Shown in pieces: positions 1-5,980 of a DNA stretch of 6,054 nucleotides. This DNA comes from Stagnihabitans sp038231775 (GTDB lineage: Bacteria > Pseudomonadota > Alphaproteobacteria > Rhodobacterales > Rhodobacteraceae): assembly GCA_038231775.1 (NCBI GenBank), contig JBBRKS010000217.1:1-6054 (forward strand), in the 5' to 3' direction. The notes under the pieces are model-generated. The model saw nothing but the letters and a program-made list of their open reading frames with translations, was not told where the DNA came from and did not search any database. Position numbers and translations under genes: made by a program. Position 1 is the stretch's first letter. Every line of letters starts with the position of its first letter.

Positions 1-1051
1 CAATCTCCAGCGGGCGGTCGGTGCCGTAGCCGACCTGCAGATAGGTGATTGACGGGTCAACCTTCAGGGCGCGCAGGGTGGTGTGGTTCCAGCCGTATTC
101 AAAGACATGGCCCGGCGGACGCTCCCAGTCTGACATATCAGACCGGTAGATCACCTCTGCCCCGGCAAAGCGGGCGGTAAAGGTGGCAAAGGCCGCCATC
201 GCATGGGGGGCGACCATCACCGCGACCACGGCCTGACCGGGCTTCACATAGGGGCTGACGCGCTGGAAATAGGCTTGGGCAATCGGCGCTTCAAACACTG
301 TCGCCAGCTTGATCAGCAGCCCGTCCTGATGCGCCAGTTCGTAGGAAAACGCGTTGGCGGCGGGGAAGTCGGGCAAGGTCAGGAACATGCCGACCCACTC
401 ATAGGCCGGGGCGAGGGGCATTTCCAGTTCGGTGATGATGCCATTGGTGCCGTAGGCGTGGCTGACGCGGTGCAATTCTTCGCCGGTGAACTCCAGAATA
501 CGGGGTGCGGCCTCCATTGTCACAACGCGCAGGCGGATGATATTGCCGATGTCGCGCAAGCCGCCCCAGCGGACCGATCCCACGCCGCCCGAACCGCCCG
601 CCACAAAGCCGCCAATCGTGGCCGTGGCCCAGGTTGACGAGAACATGCGCAATTCCTGCCCCGAATGTGCCTTGCAGGCAGCGTCAATCTCGGCCAGCAG
701 ACAGCCCGGTTCGACGATCACCCGGCCCGGATGCACCGCCTTGACCGCGTTCATCTTGTGCAGATGCAGGATGCAGCCGCCCGCCAAAGGCATCGCCTGC
801 CCGTAATTGCCGGTGCCGGTGCCGCGTGTGGTGACGGGCACTTCATTGGCGTAGCAGACCTTAAGAACCTCGATCACCTCGGCCTCGGTCCCGGGGGACA
901 CGGCGAAATCGGCGGTGACATGATCCAGCCTTGCCTTCAAAACCGGAGAGTACCAAAAGAAATCCCGGCTTTTGGCGCGCACCGAAATCGGGTTCACGTC
1001 CAGATCAAGATGGGCAAGGGCAGCTTTGGCGGCGGCGATATCGGGCATCAT
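1..1051 (-). CDS. FAD-binding oxidoreductase (GlcD/VAO-type), 3' end beyond window
   Basis: The frame is open from an ATG at 1051 to the left edge, giving 350 codons and no stop, so the C-terminus is missing. The protein resembles FAD-linked oxidases of the vanillyl-alcohol oxidase/GlcD superfamily, which oxidise hydroxy acids or other small substrates with FAD. An FAD-binding (PP-loop) segment lies at residues 51-101: VSPGTEAEVIEVL, then TTRGTGTGNYGQ and PLAGGCILHLHKMN. The second FAD-contact segment is at 143-170 (ATIGGFVAGGSGG, then RWGGLRDIGN), followed by GTNGIITELEMPLAP at 201-215. A C-terminal FAD-oxidase-like domain begins near residue 220 and includes EYGWNHTTLRALK. No signal peptide is visible, so it is probably cytoplasmic. 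Tandem ATGs occur at 1051 and 1048; a weak GAAAG lies 4 nt before the first and 7 nt before the second, so 1048 is the likelier start. It is the fifth gene of the minus-strand operon, 67 nt after the amidohydrolase. The substrate is unknown. Confidence 0.88.
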   Translation of the reverse strand, partial: MMPDIAAAKAALAHLDLDVNPISVRAKSRDFFWYSPVLKARLDHVTADFAVSPGTEAEVIEVLKVCYANEVPVTTRGTGTGNYGQAMPLAGGCILHLHKMNAVKAVHPGRVIVEPGCLLAEIDAACKAHSGQELRMFSSTWATATIGGFVAGGSGGVGSVRWGGLRDIGNIIRLRVVTMEAAPRILEFTGEELHRVSHAYGTNGIITELEMPLAPAYEWVGMFLTLPDFPAANAFSYELAHQDGLLIKLATVFEAPIAQAYFQRVSPYVKPGQAVVAVMVAPHAMAAFATFTARFAGAEVIYRSDMSDWERPPGHVFEYGWNHTTLRALKVDPSITYLQVGYGTDRPLEI

Positions 1052-1074
1052 TGGTCTTTCATCAGGGCAGGCTT

Positions 1075-1097
1075 GGATTTCGCAGGTCGGATTTCGC
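1075..1097. repeat. Short direct repeat in the amidohydrolase-flavoprotein gap
   Basis: The 67-nt gap 1052-1118 contains GGATTTCGC twice, at 1075-1083 and 1089-1097, with a 14-bp period. I see no terminator hairpin or U-tract in the gap, so read-through from the amidohydrolase gene into the flavoprotein gene is plausible. The repeat may be chance; no function is claimed. Confidence 0.35.
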
Positions 1098-1118
1098 TTA
1101 AACTGGTCAGGGTTTGCC

Positions 1119-2399
1119 TTACTTCGTATTGGGCATCAAATCATCCAGTTCGGCATAGTCGGGCAGGGTGCGGTTGATGGCCACACCGTTGCGCAAAACG
1201 ATCCGGTCAGATTGCGGGCGCGACAGCAATTCCGTCCATGAGCGCGCTTTGCAAATCACCAGATCGGCAGGCGCACCGGGGGCGAGTGACGGCGCATCAA
1301 GCCCGCAGGCCTTGGCCGGATTGCCAAGGAAAGCCTGCGTCCAATCAGGGTCAGAATGATCCAGATGGCCGATCCGCGTCGCCTCGCGCATCACCTCCAG
1401 CATATCCCGATCACCGTAGGCGTAAAACGGATCGCGCGTGTTGTCAGAGGCAAAGCTGACATTGATGCCGCGCGCCTTCATCTCGTGCACCAGCGTGATG
1501 CCCCGGTTGCGCGGGGTGCGGCCTGCGTGGCGGTCTTGCAGGTACAGGTTGCACATCGGCAGGCTGACCACGTTGATCCCCGCTTTCGCAACAAGGTCCA
1601 GCGTGCCAAGCGCTTCGGTCTCTGGCATGGTGGACAGCGAACACAGATGGCCGACCGTTACCGGCCGGTCAAAGCTGCGCGCGAGAACCGTCTGGGCAAG
1701 CGCACGCAAAGTGTTCACGTCAGGGTCAAGCGTTTCATCGACGTGAAAATCCACCTCAAGCCCCCGCGCATCGGCGGCGTCAAAGAAGGTGTCGATGTAG
1801 TGCTGCAACTTGGGCACCGGATAGGTGACCATCCCCAGAATGCCGCCACTTTCGGCCACGATGTCGGCGGTCTGGTGAAACCCTGCAAGGTTTTCAATGT
1901 TCTCGCAGCCGATCAGGCTGGCGGCTTGCAGAGTGATCCGGCCCGCCCATTCGGCGCGCATTTCACGAAACACACCAAAGCTGATCGCGGTCTGCGGCGG
2001 GATGCAGTCCAGATGGGTGCGGACCGCCTTGGTGCCGTGCGCAAAGGCACAGCGCAGCGAAAAGCTCATCCTTGCGCGCACATCTTCGGCCGACCACGAC
2101 GCCTCGCGGTCAGAGCCTGCCGCCACCAACGCCCCTGCAAACGATCCGTCCGGGTTGGGCGAGCGTGGCCAGATATGGCCCTTGTCGAGATGCGTGTGCA
2201 TGTCGGTAAAGCAGGGGAACACCAGCGCGCCCTTCATATCGACAGGCACCGCATCGGCGCGGTCTGGCACTATCTTTCCGTCGGCCAAAGTCAGCGATGT
2301 GGGAGTCAACTCCCCACCCAAACCGATCAGGCACGAGGGCACGGTGACATTGTCCAACCGCAGCGCAGCTACCTTGGGAAGCGTCAGAAAATCCATCAT
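1119..2399 (-). CDS. Cytosine deaminase-like metal-dependent amidohydrolase
   Basis: A 426-residue protein of the amidohydrolase superfamily, close in length to E. coli CodA (about 427 residues). These enzymes use a metal-activated water to hydrolyse C-N bonds of cyclic substrates such as cytosine, isopropylammelide or related heterocycles. Motifs, numbered from the ATG at 2399: HxH metal ligands H68 and H70 in DMHTHLDKGH; H219 and E222 in FHVDET, matching CodA H214/E217; H251 in VGHLCSLSTM, matching CodA H246; D319 in ASDNTRDPFYAYGD, matching the metal-binding D313 region. All catalytic positions are intact. Two substrate-recognition positions of CodA look different: Q156 aligns by eye with G164 in LQAASLIGCENI, and D314 with N320. 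Deamination of cytosine itself is therefore doubtful. The start is chosen at ATG 2399 or the adjacent ATG 2396, because ATGATG overlaps the permease stop codon (translational coupling). An in-frame ATG at 2429 has no ribosome site. Cytoplasmic; no signal peptide. Confidence 0.9.
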   Translation of the reverse strand: MMDFLTLPKVAALRLDNVTVPSCLIGLGGELTPTSLTLADGKIVPDRADAVPVDMKGALVFPCFTDMHTHLDKGHIWPRSPNPDGSFAGALVAAGSDREASWSAEDVRARMSFSLRCAFAHGTKAVRTHLDCIPPQTAISFGVFREMRAEWAGRITLQAASLIGCENIENLAGFHQTADIVAESGGILGMVTYPVPKLQHYIDTFFDAADARGLEVDFHVDETLDPDVNTLRALAQTVLARSFDRPVTVGHLCSLSTMPETEALGTLDLVAKAGINVVSLPMCNLYLQDRHAGRTPRNRGITLVHEMKARGINVSFASDNTRDPFYAYGDRDMLEVMREATRIGHLDHSDPDWTQAFLGNPAKACGLDAPSLAPGAPADLVICKARSWTELLSRPQSDRIVLRNGVAINRTLPDYAELDDLMPNTK

Positions 2400-3301
2400 G
2401 TCTCTCGCTTCAGGGCACTTTCGTGCCATTTGCGCAGCAGAAGGTGGCTGAGAAGCGAGGTCGCAGAGAAAATCACCACGCCGGTCAGGGCAATCAGCAA
2501 CAGGGCTGCGAACATGCGCGGGATGTTCAGCCGATACCCGGCTTCCAAGATGCGGAATGCCAGGCCCGATCCGATGCCACCCGACCCGGCCACATATTCC
2601 GCCACAATCGCGCCGATCAGGCTAAGCCCACCCGCGATGCGCAACCCGGACAGGAAATAGGGCAGGGCAGAGGGCAGTTGCAGATAGCGCAGGCGCTGCC
2701 ACTTGCTGGCGCGGTAGATCGTCATCAGATCGCGCAGGTTGTGGTCCGCCGATTTCAACCCCAGCGTGGTGTTGGCAAGGATCGGAAAGAAGGCCACGAT
2801 CCACGCGCACATCAGCAAGGCCACCACTTTGCTGTTGATATAAATGAACAACAAAGGGGCCACGGACACGATTGGCGTGACCTGCAAGATCACGGCAAAC
2901 GGGTAAAAGCACATCTCGGCAAATCGGCTTTGGGTGAACAGGATGGCCAGACCGACCCCGCCGATCACCGCGACGGCCAGTGCCATCAGCGTGATTTTCA
3001 GCGTGACCAACAAGGCGGGAAACAGGATGCCCCAGTCGCCTACCAAGGTTTGCAAGACAAGGCCGGGGCCGGGCAGGATGTATTTCGGGATTTCGTTCAG
3101 TACCACCAGCCGGTCCCAGCCGTAAACGGTCAGCGCCATCACCAGCACCGGCAAGGCCCAACGGGCAATGCTTTCGATGCGTTGCGCGCGGGCAAACCGC
3201 TCTTCCTCGACGTCGATCACCGCCCCCATCAGGCCGTTTTGTGGTGACACGGCATCAGGTGCGGTTTCCGCGTTGGGCAAGGCATTGTCGGTTTGGGTCA
3301 A
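2396..3301 (-). CDS. ABC transporter permease, NitT/TauT/ThiX-like
   Basis: A 301-residue inner-membrane permease of the BPD_transp_1 family, the usual partner of THI5/NMT1-type binding proteins (SsuC/TauC/ThiX-like). A charged N-terminal tail of about 45 residues precedes about six hydrophobic segments, near residues 47-66, 93-122 (long, possibly two), 132-155, 158-178, 217-238 and 263-287. The cytoplasmic EAA loop that docks on the ATPase is at about 190-225 (RDLMTIYRASKWQRL, then LPSALPYFLSGLRIAGG). The start is set by the ribosome site: AGGAGG at 3314-3309 lies only 1 nt before a GTG at 3307, too close to use, but 7 nt before a TTG at 3301. TTG 3301 is therefore preferred, 2 nt after the ATPase stop; the GTG reading would add two residues and overlap by 4 nt. 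The gene ends in TGA inside ATGATG, the start of the amidohydrolase. One permease gene implies a homodimer. Confidence 0.92.
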   Translation of the reverse strand: MTQTDNALPNAETAPDAVSPQNGLMGAVIDVEEERFARAQRIESIARWALPVLVMALTVYGWDRLVVLNEIPKYILPGPGLVLQTLVGDWGILFPALLVTLKITLMALAVAVIGGVGLAILFTQSRFAEMCFYPFAVILQVTPIVSVAPLLFIYINSKVVALLMCAWIVAFFPILANTTLGLKSADHNLRDLMTIYRASKWQRLRYLQLPSALPYFLSGLRIAGGLSLIGAIVAEYVAGSGGIGSGLAFRILEAGYRLNIPRMFAALLLIALTGVVIFSATSLLSHLLLRKWHESALKRET

Positions 3302-3303
3302 CG

Positions 3304-4119
3304 TCACGCCTCCTGCTCGATCAAGACACCGCCCATCGCCCCCATCAGCGCGTCAGACGTCGCACGGGCTGTGGCTGCGTAGTCGGGCGAAGTGCGGTAG
3401 GCCATGTCACGCGGATAGGGCGCATCCACAGTGATCTCCCGCACCACCCGACCCGGGCGCGGCGCCATCACCAGAATGCGGTCCGACAGGAACACCGATT
3501 CAAACACCGAATGTGTGACGAAAATCACGGTGCAGCCAATCTTGGCTTTCAGGGCCAACAGATCGTCGTTCAGCTTTTGCCGCGTGATCTCATCCAGTGC
3601 CGCAAAGGGTTCGTCCATCAGGATCAGGCGCGGGCTGGTCACCATGGCCCGCGCAATCGACACCCGCATCTTCATGCCACCCGACAATTCCCTAGGATAC
3701 GACCCGGCAAAACGGTCAAGTCCAACCAGACCCAAAGCCTCGTCAATCCGGTCGCGGACCGAGGCGAAGGATTGGCCGCGCAACCGGAACGGCAGCCATA
3801 CATTCTGCGCCACCGTCGCCCACGGCATCAGGGTCGGTTCCTGAAACACCACGCCCAGATCATCAACACCCTGACCGCCCTGCCAGTCAATCCGCCCAAT
3901 GGTTGGGCGCATCAACCCGGCAATCAGGCGCAACGCCGTCGATTTGCCGCAACCCGATGGCCCTAGGAGTGAGATGAAGTCGCCCTCATTTACCGTCAGG
4001 TTCATCCGGCGCAAAGCGGTCAAATTGCCGCTGAAGGTCTTGTCAACCTCGCGCATCTGCAAAATGCCCGGACGTTCGCCAAGCGGGCGGATCATCCGGT
4101 GGGAAAGGGGATCAGTCAT
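3304..4119 (-). CDS. ABC transporter ATP-binding protein, NitT/TauT/ThiZ-like
   Basis: A 271-residue cytoplasmic ATPase that powers import with the neighbouring permease and binding protein. All nucleotide-binding motifs are present: Walker A GPSGCGKST at residues 53-61, Q-loop VFQEPTLMPW at 91-100 (Q93), signature LSGGMKMRVSIARA from 145, Walker B LILMDE at 165-170 followed by D-loop PFAALDE, and H-loop H203 in FVTHSVFE. The segment VFQEPTLMPWATVAQNV and the PRPGRVVREI tail segment are typical of the nitrate/sulfonate/taurine/ThiZ class. Start chosen at ATG 4119, 4 nt after GGAGG (4128-4124). An in-frame GTG at 4173 would add 18 residues (rich in Gly, Pro and His) not typical of the family, and ATG 4095 has no ribosome site. 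The gene ends 2 nt before the permease TTG start, so the two are surely cotranscribed. Confidence 0.95.
   Translation of the reverse strand: MTDPLSHRMIRPLGERPGILQMREVDKTFSGNLTALRRMNLTVNEGDFISLLGPSGCGKSTALRLIAGLMRPTIGRIDWQGGQGVDDLGVVFQEPTLMPWATVAQNVWLPFRLRGQSFASVRDRIDEALGLVGLDRFAGSYPRELSGGMKMRVSIARAMVTSPRLILMDEPFAALDEITRQKLNDDLLALKAKIGCTVIFVTHSVFESVFLSDRILVMAPRPGRVVREITVDAPYPRDMAYRTSPDYAATARATSDALMGAMGGVLIEQEA
3309..3314 (-). promoter_or_regulatory. Ribosome-binding site that selects a TTG start for the permease
   Basis: A perfect AGGAGG lies inside the last codons of the ATPase gene. It leaves 1 nt to GTG 3307 but 7 nt to TTG 3301, so spacing argues for the rare TTG start. This is seen directly in the sequence; use of TTG is inferred. 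Confidence 0.7.
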
Positions 4120-4152
4120 CGGACCTCCGTCCGGGGCAGTGTCAGCGGGATG

Positions 4153-4173
4153 GTGTCCAGAGGTACCAGACAC
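4153..4173 (-). other. Intercistronic hairpin between binding-protein and ATPase genes
   Basis: In the 108-nt gap (4120-4227) the minus-strand RNA can fold GUGUCUGG against CUCUGGACAC. This gives eight pairs, two of them G-U, around the 5-nt loop UACCU. No U-tract follows, so it is not a standard intrinsic terminator. Hairpins at this position in binding-protein-dependent transport operons often protect the upstream binding-protein message from 3' exonucleases and help set its higher expression; applying that here is inference. Confidence 0.45.
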
Positions 4174-4227
4174 AGCAAAGATAGTAGGCCACGAAGGAAC
4201 ATAACCGCCGCAGCCCCTGCCTTTGGC

Positions 4228-5235
4228 TTACTTGGGTTTAAGGTCGATGCCCACGCCCTTGTCCACAAAGGCCAGAGTATAAGCAGCAGAGATATCAATC
4301 CCGCCGTCGATCACCCCAGCCGCAACCATCTTGTCATAGAAGTCTTTCATCCGGGCATCAGTCATCGCCCCGATCCCCATGGTTGTCGTGTCACCGAAAT
4401 CGACGATGCCGAACTCTTTCATCTTGGCGATGGAAAAGGCGATCTGCTCATCCGTCATGTCGGGGTTGTCGGTCTTGATCATCGCATTGGCGGCCGCATT
4501 GTCGTTGTAAAGGTAGTTGTACCAGCCCTTGATTGACCCATCGACAAAGCATTTCACCACGTCGGGCTTGTTCTTGACCGTGTCCGTCAGCGTCTGGATC
4601 ATCGTGGAATAGCTGGAATAACCGTTGTCGGCCAAAAGCCAGATGTCCGGATCAAAGCCGCCTTCTTTCTTGACCGCCAAAGGTTCGGACGTGATGTAGC
4701 CCTGCATGCCAGAGTTTTCGTCAGCGATGAACGGTGCTGCGTTAAAGGTATAGACCTTGCGCTGCTCTTCGGTGAAGCCAAGGCTTTTGATCATCCACTG
4801 ATAATAGCCCGTATAGCCGCCGTCCGAGATGTACAGGCTAAGGCCCTTCAGATCCTCAAACGTCTTGGCTTTGCCGGGATGGGTCAGGATGACCTGCGGG
4901 TCTTTTTGAAACATCGCCGCCACGTTGACCAGCGGCAGACCCTGCTTGACCCCGTCAAACGCGTCCAGAACGCCGCCCATGTAAAAGTCGATCTTGCCGG
5001 CCAGCAAAAGTGCCTGATTGTTGACCGAGGGGCCGCCTGGCACGATGGTCACATCCAGCCCGCAGGCCGCATAGGTGCCGTCCGCCACGGCCTGATAAAA
5101 CCCGCCATGTTCGGCCTGCGCCACCCAGTTCGTCCCGTAGGTGACCGCTACGTTTTCCGCACCCGCCGCCCCTGCAAAGCTGCCAAATGCAAGCAGCGCC
5201 CCCATTCCGATCCCTGCCGTCACTGTTCTGGACAT
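4228..5235 (-). CDS. ABC transporter substrate-binding protein, NMT1/THI5 (ThiY-like) family
   Basis: A 335-residue periplasmic binding protein, first gene of the operon. The N-terminus has a Sec signal peptide: basic start MSRTVTAG, hydrophobic core GALLAFGSF, probable cleavage near residue 26 after AGAAGA. The mature protein starts with the family hallmark VTYGTNWVAQAEHGGFYQAV (31-50), then GLDVTIVPGGPSVNNQALL and GKIDF, the usual first lobe of THI5/ThiY/SsuA-like proteins. In characterised relatives this fold binds pyrimidines (formylaminopyrimidine for ThiY), sulfonates or nitrate. Aromatic residues W37, F46, Y54 and the YTGYYQW segment at 141-147 could stack on a ring. Cysteines C59 and C229 are the only two in the mature protein. 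There is no lipobox, so it is soluble. ATG 5235 is fixed by AGGAG 8 nt upstream (5248-5244) and by the signal peptide; an upstream in-frame start at 5307 would spoil the signal. The exact ligand cannot be read. Confidence 0.92.
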   Translation of the reverse strand: MSRTVTAGIGMGALLAFGSFAGAAGAENVAVTYGTNWVAQAEHGGFYQAVADGTYAACGLDVTIVPGGPSVNNQALLLAGKIDFYMGGVLDAFDGVKQGLPLVNVAAMFQKDPQVILTHPGKAKTFEDLKGLSLYISDGGYTGYYQWMIKSLGFTEEQRKVYTFNAAPFIADENSGMQGYITSEPLAVKKEGGFDPDIWLLADNGYSSYSTMIQTLTDTVKNKPDVVKCFVDGSIKGWYNYLYNDNAAANAMIKTDNPDMTDEQIAFSIAKMKEFGIVDFGDTTTMGIGAMTDARMKDFYDKMVAAGVIDGGIDISAAYTLAFVDKGVGIDLKPK

Positions 5236-5299
5236 CTGCCGCTCTCCTGATTCTACTGTTGGAATTATGGGCGGGACGGATCGGCGGGCGAAGCTTTGG

Positions 5300-5317
5300 G
5301 ACGGCAACCTGCCGGTC
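5300..5317. repeat. Inverted repeat in the operon leader
   Basis: The plus strand reads CGGCA (5303-5307), CC... then TGCCG (5310-5314). The five-base arms CGGCA/TGCCG flank a 3-nt centre, and outer GAC/GTC can extend pairing past a single bulge. It lies in the binding-protein 5' leader, about 65 nt before the start codon. It could be a leader hairpin or an operator; it is short enough to be chance in GC-rich DNA. Confidence 0.35.
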
Positions 5318-5329
5318 TACAGAATATAC

Positions 5330-5346
5330 TGCACATAAAATGCACA
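5330..5346. repeat. TGCACA direct repeat with 11-bp period, candidate operator
   Basis: TGCACA occurs at 5330-5335 and again at 5341-5346, separated by TAAAA, so the two copies sit about one helical turn apart on the same DNA face. The repeat lies between the two -10-like AT-rich hexamers of the divergent region, where a regulator could affect both promoters. The binding protein is unknown; no regulator gene is in the window. Confidence 0.4.
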
Positions 5347-5370
5347 AATTCCAGAAGGTGTGCCAATAAT
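5341..5370 (+). promoter_or_regulatory. Candidate sigma-70 promoter for the Rid gene
   Basis: TGCACA (5341-5346; four of six matches to TTGACA) is followed after 18 nt by AATAAT (5365-5370; five of six matches to TATAAT). Transcription would begin near 5377, leaving a leader of about 100 nt. The -35 overlaps the second copy of the TGCACA repeat, so a repressor there could block it. Weak prediction. Confidence 0.3.
5349..5366 (-). promoter_or_regulatory. Sigma-54-like -24/-12 element upstream of the transport operon (imperfect)
   Basis: The minus strand reads TTGGCACACCTTCTGGAA. TTGGCAC is an exact match to the sigma-54 -24 block and N5 spacing is correct, but the -12 block is CTGG instead of TTGC, so the key GC is GG. 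The element is about 115 nt upstream of the binding-protein start. The same TTGGCA could instead act as a sigma-70 -35 with CATTTT 18 nt downstream as a poor -10. Nitrogen-regulated transport would make sigma-54 attractive, but the -12 mismatch is serious. Confidence 0.3.
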
Positions 5371-5474
5371 TACGCCACTTTTTGCCGCAGGTTTGTGAAG
5401 CAACGCGTCTTTGGCTGGAACGCAAGCACCGGACCAGCGTTCATAACCTTAACCCCGATACAGGGCCGATCCCG

Positions 5475-5867
5475 ATGCGCGAGCTTTACCCTGCCACGAT
5501 CCGACGCCCCTTTGCCCGCTATGCCCACGGGGTCGCGGTGCCAGCCGGGGCACGCTGGATTGTGACCTCTGGCCAGTTGGGGATCGGGGCGGATGACCAC
5601 ATCCCGCAGGACGCCTATGATCAGGCGCTGCTGTGTTTTGCCAATTGTGCGGCGATCCTCGCCGAGGGTGATATGTCGCCGTCAGACGTCGTGCGCATCA
5701 ATGCCTTTGTGACTGACCGGGCGCATATGGCAGGCTACATGGCCGCCCGCGATGCCTGGCTGGCCGCATCCACGCGCCTGCCCGCCTCAACCCTTGTGAT
5801 CGTTTCAGGTTTTACGCGGCCGGAATTTCTGGTCGAGATTGAAGTCACCGCGGCACGTGTTGATTAG
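5475..5867 (+). CDS. Rid-family (YjgF/YER057c/UK114) protein lacking the RidA arginine
   Basis: A 130-residue protein, the normal length of Rid proteins, which form trimers with active sites at subunit interfaces. Family features in order: ARYAHGV at 14-20; WIVTSGQLGIGADDHIPQD at 28-46; QALLCFANCAAILAEGDMSPSDVVRINAFVTD at 50-81; and LVEIEVTAAR at 119-128. In E. coli RidA the motif PARS holds Arg105, which binds the carboxylate of 2-aminoacrylate and is needed for imine deamination. Here the motif is PAST (103-106), with Ser at 105. It therefore belongs with the Rid groups that lack this arginine and for which imine deaminase activity is not expected. ATG 5475 is chosen from family length and a modest AGGG 9 nt upstream; an in-frame TTG at 5382 would add 31 unrelated residues. 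It is divergent from the transport operon and may act on an intermediate of that pathway (inference). An IS begins about 50 bp after its stop. Confidence 0.9.
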   Translation: MRELYPATIRRPFARYAHGVAVPAGARWIVTSGQLGIGADDHIPQDAYDQALLCFANCAAILAEGDMSPSDVVRINAFVTDRAHMAGYMAARDAWLAASTRLPASTLVIVSGFTRPEFLVEIEVTAARVD

Positions 5868-5915
5868 GCTTGCGATGACGCTGAGGTGGCTGACTTGACC
5901 AAGACCCAAGTATGG

Positions 5916-5930
5916 CTAGGGTCAGGACCC
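5916..5930. repeat. Candidate left IS boundary: CTAG target plus palindromic terminal sequence
   Basis: CTAG at 5916-5919 is followed by GGGTCAGGACCC (5919-5930), a 12-bp sequence whose arms GGGTC and GACCC are perfect inverted repeats around AG. Many IS5-family elements use short CTA-type targets, so the left terminus probably lies within CTAG. The right end is outside the window, so the terminal repeat and target duplication cannot be confirmed. Confidence 0.5.
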
Positions 5931-5936
5931 ATTGAT

Positions 5937-5970
5937 CTTGCGGACGCGGCCTGATTCAAGCTCCGCAAGG
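5937..5970 (+). promoter_or_regulatory. Hairpin sequestering the transposase Shine-Dalgarno
   Basis: CTTGCGGA (5937-5944) and TCCGCAAG (5962-5969) are perfect 8-bp complements around a 17-nt loop, extendable by a U-G pair (5936/5970). The 3' arm covers the AAGG of the AAGGAG ribosome site (5967-5972). A transcript starting upstream of 5937 would fold and hide the site, while one starting within the loop would not. This mirrors known IS10/IS50 protection from impinging transcription; function here is inferred. Confidence 0.6.
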
Positions 5971-5980
5971 AGACTGGATC

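Larger units (their letters stand above)
5236..5474. promoter_or_regulatory. Divergent promoter region between the transport operon and the Rid gene
   Basis: This 239-bp region has no convincing gene and must hold promoters for both directions. Its centre (5321-5372) is clearly AT-richer than its surroundings. Candidate elements are listed separately: a -24/-12-like motif, a TGCACA tandem repeat, -10-like hexamers and a leader stem-loop. For the minus direction a TATATT -10-like hexamer lies at 5328-5323 but lacks a good -35. No TPP riboswitch (THI box with CTGAGA) is visible in the binding-protein leader, which argues against simple thiamine control. Confidence 0.7.

Noticed and set aside
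203..1177. Plus-strand frames opposite the FAD oxidoreductase
   Set aside because: The minus strand carries an unbroken, motif-bearing flavoprotein; the plus frames are compositionally odd shadows.
1356..2660. Plus-strand open frame of 434 codons opposite the amidohydrolase and permease
   Set aside because: It spans two well-supported minus-strand genes, is rich in Arg, His and Gln with no family motifs, and looks like the antisense shadow usual in GC-rich DNA.
2423..3247. Plus-strand open frame of 274 codons opposite the permease
   Set aside because: Extremely Gln/Gly/His-rich low-complexity translation that mirrors the permease codons; no recognisable domain or ribosome site.
4200..4227. 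Intrinsic terminator after the binding-protein gene
   Set aside because: Only a 4-bp GCAG/CTGC stem without a following U-tract is present on the minus strand, too weak to support.
5236..5307. Longer N-terminus for the substrate-binding protein (start at 5307)
   Set aside because: It would place 24 residues ahead of a clean signal peptide, and the strong AGGAG site points to 5235.
5236..5340. TPP riboswitch ahead of the ThiY-like gene
   Set aside because: No THI-box core such as CTGAGA nor the expected paired elements could be found in the leader.
5382..5474. In-frame upstream TTG extension of the Rid protein
   Set aside because: The added 31 residues do not resemble any Rid N-terminus and the protein from 5475 already has normal family length.
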